Made by a program: the position numbers and the translations under genes. From Pseudoneobacillus rhizosphaerae (GTDB taxonomy: Bacteria; Bacillota; Bacilli; Bacillales; Cytobacillaceae), in NCBI RefSeq assembly GCF_917563885.1, contig NZ_CAKJTG010000034.1, forward strand, positions 1 through 33,253: a stretch of 33,253 nucleotides of DNA, read 5' to 3'. The notes under the pieces are model-generated. The model worked only from the letters and a program-made list of their open reading frames with translations, ran no database searches and had not been told where the DNA came from. Below are positions 30,318 through 33,253 of this stretch, one piece after another (position 1 is the stretch's first letter; every line of letters starts with the position of its first letter).

Positions 30318-30623
30318 ATGAAAGTAAAAATCAATCGAAATGCAGCGAAGGTTTTAAACCAACTATTAAGCAGTGAAGAATATGAAGGAAAAATGGTTCG
30401 TGTTTTCGTAAGTGAAAAGCATGGTGATCATGCCCATTATGACTTAACGCTTGATACACCAACCGAACACGATGAAATTGTCAAAACAGACAAAGAGATT
30501 GATGTACTTTTAGATTCACGAGAAGATCTTTTAGATGGGGTCTGGATTCAATATTTCTTTGTTCCTCGTGAGGAATTTGTTATCACCAATCCATCAAAAG
30601 GTTCACACGGTCATCATCACTAA
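30318..30623 (+). CDS. Cysteine-free HesB/IscA-like protein with histidine tail
   Basis: About 101 aa. The layout follows A-type iron-sulfur carrier proteins: INRNAAKVLNQLLSSEE (helix 1), VRVFVSEKHGDHAHYDLTLD (first strands), IDVLLDSREDLLDGVWIQYFF, and EEFVITNPSKG. The three cysteines that normally bind iron or a cluster (one after the first strand, then C-x-C near the end) are absent; the protein has no cysteine. In those places stand KHGDHAH and the C-terminal GSHGHHH, both histidine-rich. This suggests another metal or none. The ATG at 30318 has GGGTG six bases upstream; the in-frame extension back to 30234 is unlikely. It lies between two terminators. Confidence 0.72.
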   Translation: MKVKINRNAAKVLNQLLSSEEYEGKMVRVFVSEKHGDHAHYDLTLDTPTEHDEIVKTDKEIDVLLDSREDLLDGVWIQYFFVPREEFVITNPSKGSHGHHH

Positions 30624-30653
30624 AAAACGCCGATCAATGAAGGCGTTTTTTTT
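30622..30653 (+). terminator. Terminator after the HesB-like gene
   Basis: AAAAAACGCC (30622-30631), 10-base loop, GGCGTTTTTT (30642-30651) and further T. The hairpin starts within the stop codon. Confidence 0.9.
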
Positions 30654-30715
30654 GTATTATCCACACCAGTCTAATAAAATAGAAACCAGAATAAAGTTAG
30701 AAAGTAGGGATTTCT

Positions 30716-31588
30716 TTGACAATTAGAGTATCTGCTGTTCAATACCATTTACATACAATATCCTCTTTTGAAGAATTTGCTAACCAAGTAGAGCATTATA
30801 TTAAAACGGCCGAAGAGTTTGGATCTGACTTTATCCTTTTTCCCGAGTTTTTTACGACACAATTAATGTCGATTGGCAAGGATGGAAGAGCCTTAACGAT
30901 TGAAGAACTGCCAGATTATACAGAACAATATCGTTCTTTATTTATTAGACTAGCCAAAGAAACAGGGATGCATATTATTGGTGGAACTCATGTAATCCGT
31001 AAAGGCGATAACCTATACAATGTGGCACATTTATTTTACCCAGATGGAAAAGTAGCCGAACAAGCAAAGCTTCATATTACTCCAACCGAAGTAAATGAAT
31101 GGAATATGTCTAAAGGTGAGGGTATTGAAGTTTTCCAAACGGAAAAAGGCACAATTGCCATGCTAACATGTTATGACATCGAGTTCCCGGAAATTGTCCG
31201 TATTGCCAAAGCAAAAGGCGCTGATATTATTTTCTGTCCTTCTTGTACTGACGACCGCCATGGCTTCCATAGAGTACGTTATACAAGCCATGCACGAGCA
31301 ATCGAAAATCAAGTGTATGTTGTGACAACGGGCACCATTGGCTCGCTTCCGACAGTCGATTTCATGCGTGGGAATTTCGGGCAAGCAGCTGTCATCTCAC
31401 CAAATGATGTTCCATTCCCTCCTCGCGGAATTGTGGTTGAAGGGGAAATTAACCAAGATATGATCGTGACAGCAGACCTTAACCTAGAGCTTTTATATCA
31501 AGTACGTGAAAGCGGTTCTGTCACCACTTGGCGCGATCGACGCTCTGACCTTTATCCTGATTGGGAGAAAGAAGAGTATTCTAAATAG
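30716..31588 (+). CDS. Carbon-nitrogen hydrolase (nitrilase superfamily)
   Basis: 290 aa with the complete catalytic triad: E44 in ILFPEFF, K118 in AKLHITPTE, and C152 in MLTCYDIEFPE. Members hydrolyse amides, nitriles or carbamoyl groups; the substrate is unknown. The start is TTG at 30716 with TAGGGA upstream. The next gene starts 12 bases after the stop and encodes a GNAT enzyme whose C-terminal part (GGGRMPYYHIHAEHMSP; VVANYLEDGESHNYGVLMEW) resembles the GNAT half of the Bacillus fusion protein YhcX (acetyltransferase plus carbon-nitrogen hydrolase). The pair therefore looks like an unfused version of that two-domain enzyme. Confidence 0.9.
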   Translation: MTIRVSAVQYHLHTISSFEEFANQVEHYIKTAEEFGSDFILFPEFFTTQLMSIGKDGRALTIEELPDYTEQYRSLFIRLAKETGMHIIGGTHVIRKGDNLYNVAHLFYPDGKVAEQAKLHITPTEVNEWNMSKGEGIEVFQTEKGTIAMLTCYDIEFPEIVRIAKAKGADIIFCPSCTDDRHGFHRVRYTSHARAIENQVYVVTTGTIGSLPTVDFMRGNFGQAAVISPNDVPFPPRGIVVEGEINQDMIVTADLNLELLYQVRESGSVTTWRDRRSDLYPDWEKEEYSK

Positions 31589-31600
31589 GGAGGGACAAAC

Positions 31601-32272
31601 GTGTATCGAAAAGAATTATTTGTTTTCGACCAAGATAAGCCAATCCCTGCGGTTATTCGAAATTATGAGGAAAAGGATTTTGCTGGATTAATTTTGATCC
31701 AGCAGGAGAGCTTTCCACCACCGTTTCCATCCGAATTATGGTGGAACGAAGAACAATTAACCAATCATGTGACGCTTTTTCCTGAAGGCGCTTTATGTAT
31801 TGAGGTCAACGGCGAAATGGCAGGTTCGATGACAGGACTGCTAGTTGACTTTGATCCTAAAGATCCAGATCATTCGTGGGAGGATATCACTGATAGTGGC
31901 TATATTCGGAGCCATAATCCAAAAGGCAATACATTGTATGTGGTAGATATTAGTGTCCGTCCTGCCTTCCGAAAGTTAGGCTTAGGCAAATGGCTAATAT
32001 TATCAATGTATGAAGTCGTCGTCCAGTTAAACCTGGAGCGGTTGCTCGGCGGTGGAAGAATGCCATACTACCATATCCATGCGGAGCATATGTCACCTGG
32101 AAAGTATATAGAAGCTGTGAAAAAAGGGGATCTAAAAGACCCTGTAATAACCTTTCTCCTTCGTTGTGGTCGTACGCCTGTAAGAGTGGTGGCGAACTAT
32201 TTGGAAGATGGAGAGTCCCACAATTATGGGGTGCTGATGGAATGGAAAAATCCCTTTAAAATGAATAAATAA
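31601..32272 (+). CDS. GNAT acetyltransferase, unfused partner of the carbon-nitrogen hydrolase
   Basis: 223 aa. GNAT core: VIRNYEEKDFAGLILIQQESFPP at the N-terminus, then LYVVDISVRPAFRKLGLGKWL with the acetyl-CoA loop RKLGLG. The long C-terminal extension contains GGGRMPYYHIHAEHMSPGKY and DPVITFLLRCGRTPVRVVANYL, as in the acetyltransferase half of YhcX-type fusions. The start is GTG at 31601 with AGGGAGG upstream. It lies between the hydrolase (12-bp gap) and a second GNAT gene (13-bp gap to its chosen start), forming a three-gene operon. Confidence 0.87.
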   Translation: MYRKELFVFDQDKPIPAVIRNYEEKDFAGLILIQQESFPPPFPSELWWNEEQLTNHVTLFPEGALCIEVNGEMAGSMTGLLVDFDPKDPDHSWEDITDSGYIRSHNPKGNTLYVVDISVRPAFRKLGLGKWLILSMYEVVVQLNLERLLGGGRMPYYHIHAEHMSPGKYIEAVKKGDLKDPVITFLLRCGRTPVRVVANYLEDGESHNYGVLMEWKNPFKMNK

Positions 32273-32285
32273 GGAGACTATGAAA

Positions 32286-32957
32286 ATGGAATTCACTAGA
32301 ATTACGAATATAAATGATCCATTGTTTAAGCAAATGCATGAGCTAATGCAGAATGTATTTCCACCAGAAGAGGTTTTAGAGTTTGACCTTTGGAAAGAAC
32401 CACTCGAGGATCCAGGCATTCGTGTTTTTGTTGCCGTCCATGAAGGAAAAGTGGTTGGAGCAACCGAATATCGTTATTATGAAGACTTTAATGTTGCAAT
32501 GACTGATTTTACGATTATCGGTCAAGCAGGACTAGGAATCGGGCCTTTCTTAGCGAATAAACGAGCTGAGGATTTGACTGAGTTAGCATCTGCAAATGGA
32601 AAGAAGTTAAAAGGAATGTTTGCTGAAATTTACGACCCATACCGTGTCGACCATTATGAATTTGGTGGCGTAAAGCCGATGGATCCATATGTTCGTCGTG
32701 AAGTTCTATCTCATCTAGGCTACAAACGTTTAAATTTCCCATATGTTCATCCGTCTTGGAATAATGACGGGGAGGCTGTCGAAGGACTAGATCTTTCCTT
32801 CCTGCCAATGGACAGCAATCCAGACCAATTAGAAACAGATTTAATTGTGAAGTTCTTGAAACGTTACTATTCAGTATTACCTAACAAACCGGAAGCTTGG
32901 TACGAAATGGTTGAAGCGTTAGAAGCAAAAGAAACGGTCGAGTTACGTCCTTTTTAA
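32286..32957 (+). CDS. GNAT-like acetyltransferase
   Basis: About 223 aa. The first half fits a GNAT fold (LFKQMHELMQNVFPPEEVLEFDLW; VFVAVHEGKVVGATEYRYYEDF), but the usual acetyl-CoA loop is not clear: its place is taken by IIGQAGLGIGPFLANKRAEDL, with GLGIG as the candidate. The C-terminal half (GYKRLNFPYVHPSWNNDGEAV; LIVKFLKRYYSV) is an extension I do not recognise. The ATG at 32286 is chosen because AAGGAGA lies eight bases upstream; the ATG at 32280 is too close. It is the last gene of the hydrolase-GNAT operon. No terminator hairpin with a T tail follows, only the 52-bp tandem hairpins. Confidence 0.72.
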   Translation: MEFTRITNINDPLFKQMHELMQNVFPPEEVLEFDLWKEPLEDPGIRVFVAVHEGKVVGATEYRYYEDFNVAMTDFTIIGQAGLGIGPFLANKRAEDLTELASANGKKLKGMFAEIYDPYRVDHYEFGGVKPMDPYVRREVLSHLGYKRLNFPYVHPSWNNDGEAVEGLDLSFLPMDSNPDQLETDLIVKFLKRYYSVLPNKPEAWYEMVEALEAKETVELRPF

Positions 32958-32979
32958 AATAAGTTCATTTTAAAGCCTT

Positions 32980-33131
32980 TAATAGTGACCGTTTATTCTG
33001 TCTTTATCTGAAAACGGTAACTAATAGTCCTTAATAGTGACCGTTTATGCTGGTTTTACCTGAAAATGGTAACTATTAGCCTCTAATAGTGACCGTTTAT
33101 TCTGTCTTTATCTGAAAACGGTAACTAATAG
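32980..33131. repeat. Three tandem copies of a 52-bp hairpin-forming repeat
   Basis: TAATAGTGACCGTTTAT starts at 32980, 33032 and 33084, an exact 52-bp period. Each copy holds TAGTGACCGTTT and AAACGGTAACTA, a 12-bp stem with one mismatch around a ~17-base loop. Copies 1 and 3 are nearly identical. Copy 2 differs mainly in the loop, and its stem changes keep pairing through a G-T wobble. The last copy ends about 90 bp before the next gene. Confidence 0.9.
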
Positions 33132-33164
33132 CGATTATGCCCATATAATTGTGTAAAAAGAATA

Positions 33165-33190
33165 GGTCACCATCATGACCGTGTTACAAT
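33165..33190 (+). promoter_or_regulatory. Possible promoter with inverted repeat for the last gene
   Basis: TACAAT (33185-33190) is a good -10. The -35 position near 33163 is poor. GGTCA/TGACC (33165-33169, 33176-33180) forms a 5-bp inverted repeat in that place, a candidate regulator site. Confidence 0.35.
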
Positions 33191-33222
33191 GTTTTCGACC
33201 AAGAAACCATTTTACGGAGGAC

Positions 33223-33253
33223 ATGATGATGACCCAAATAAATATTACTATAA
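33223..33253 (+). CDS. Start of an unidentified gene, cut by the window end
   Basis: CGGAGG (33215-33220) is followed by ATGATGATG and codons for T-Q-I-N-I-T-I before the window ends. The ribosome site suggests a real start, probably at the second or third ATG for spacing. Too little is visible to name a product. Confidence 0.6.
   Translation, partial: MMMTQINITI

Noticed and set aside
32980-33131. Tandem repeats considered as a CRISPR array
   Set aside because: The whole 52-bp unit repeats without unique spacers, there are only three copies, and no cas genes are near.

Overview
The window is AT-rich, tightly packed chromosomal DNA from a Bacillaceae member (Bacillus/Neobacillus-like). The evidence is the strong purine ribosome sites, frequent TTG/GTG starts, near-consensus sigma-A promoters, T-tailed hairpin terminators, and close matches to Bacillus families (MhqO, KtrB, BmrA, TmrB, YdgG/YdgH, IMEF encapsulin, FbpABC-type iron importer). 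I see no rRNA, tRNA, phage, plasmid, CRISPR array or complete insertion sequence.

Layout. 1-1.6 kb: MocR/GabR-type regulator behind four helically phased TGGTA repeats. 1.6-3.9 kb: quinone/aldehyde-stress cluster (DoxX, MhqO-type dioxygenase, flavin reductase) under MhqR-type operators. 4.0-8.1 kb (minus): an MFS exporter, then an operon read from a c-di-AMP (ydaO/yuaA) riboswitch through a Spo0M-like protein, an MpsC/DUF2294 protein and a KtrB-type potassium channel. 8.2-9.9 kb: DUF2269 membrane protein, a GNAT enzyme behind a leader terminator, glutathione peroxidase. 10.0-11.9 kb: IMEF-type encapsulin iron-storage operon (IMEF cargo, shell, tagged 2Fe-2S ferredoxin). Convergent to it lies an unrecognised 159-aa protein behind a textbook Fur promoter. 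12.6-18.7 kb: LTA synthase, a broken MFS gene, a DUF3231 protein, a 760-bp gene-free region with hairpin repeats and paired inverted repeats, and a frameshifted BmrA-like ABC exporter. 18.9-26 kb: dicarboxylate/amino-acid symporter, TmrB, a MarR-RND (YdgG-YdgH-like) operon, and a DUF2087 regulator with a GIY-YIG-like protein. 26-30 kb: GNAT and a Fur-controlled Fe(III) ABC importer. 30.2-33.25 kb: cysteine-free HesB-like protein, a carbon-nitrogen hydrolase with two GNAT enzymes, a 52-bp tandem repeat, and the start of another gene.

How the genes work together. Iron is the main thread: storage (encapsulin plus ferredoxin), uptake (Fbp-type importer with two Fur boxes), and a Fur-box gene of unknown role placed tail to tail with the storage operon. 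A second thread is membrane and envelope stress: potassium/c-di-AMP control, quinone detoxification, tunicamycin resistance and several exporters. The most promising lead for undescribed biology is the Fur-controlled gene at 11919-12398, opposite the encapsulin operon. Next are the unusual gene set behind the c-di-AMP riboswitch and the phased repeat array upstream of the MocR gene. All calls come from reading the sequence; family names are from memory and no searches were run.
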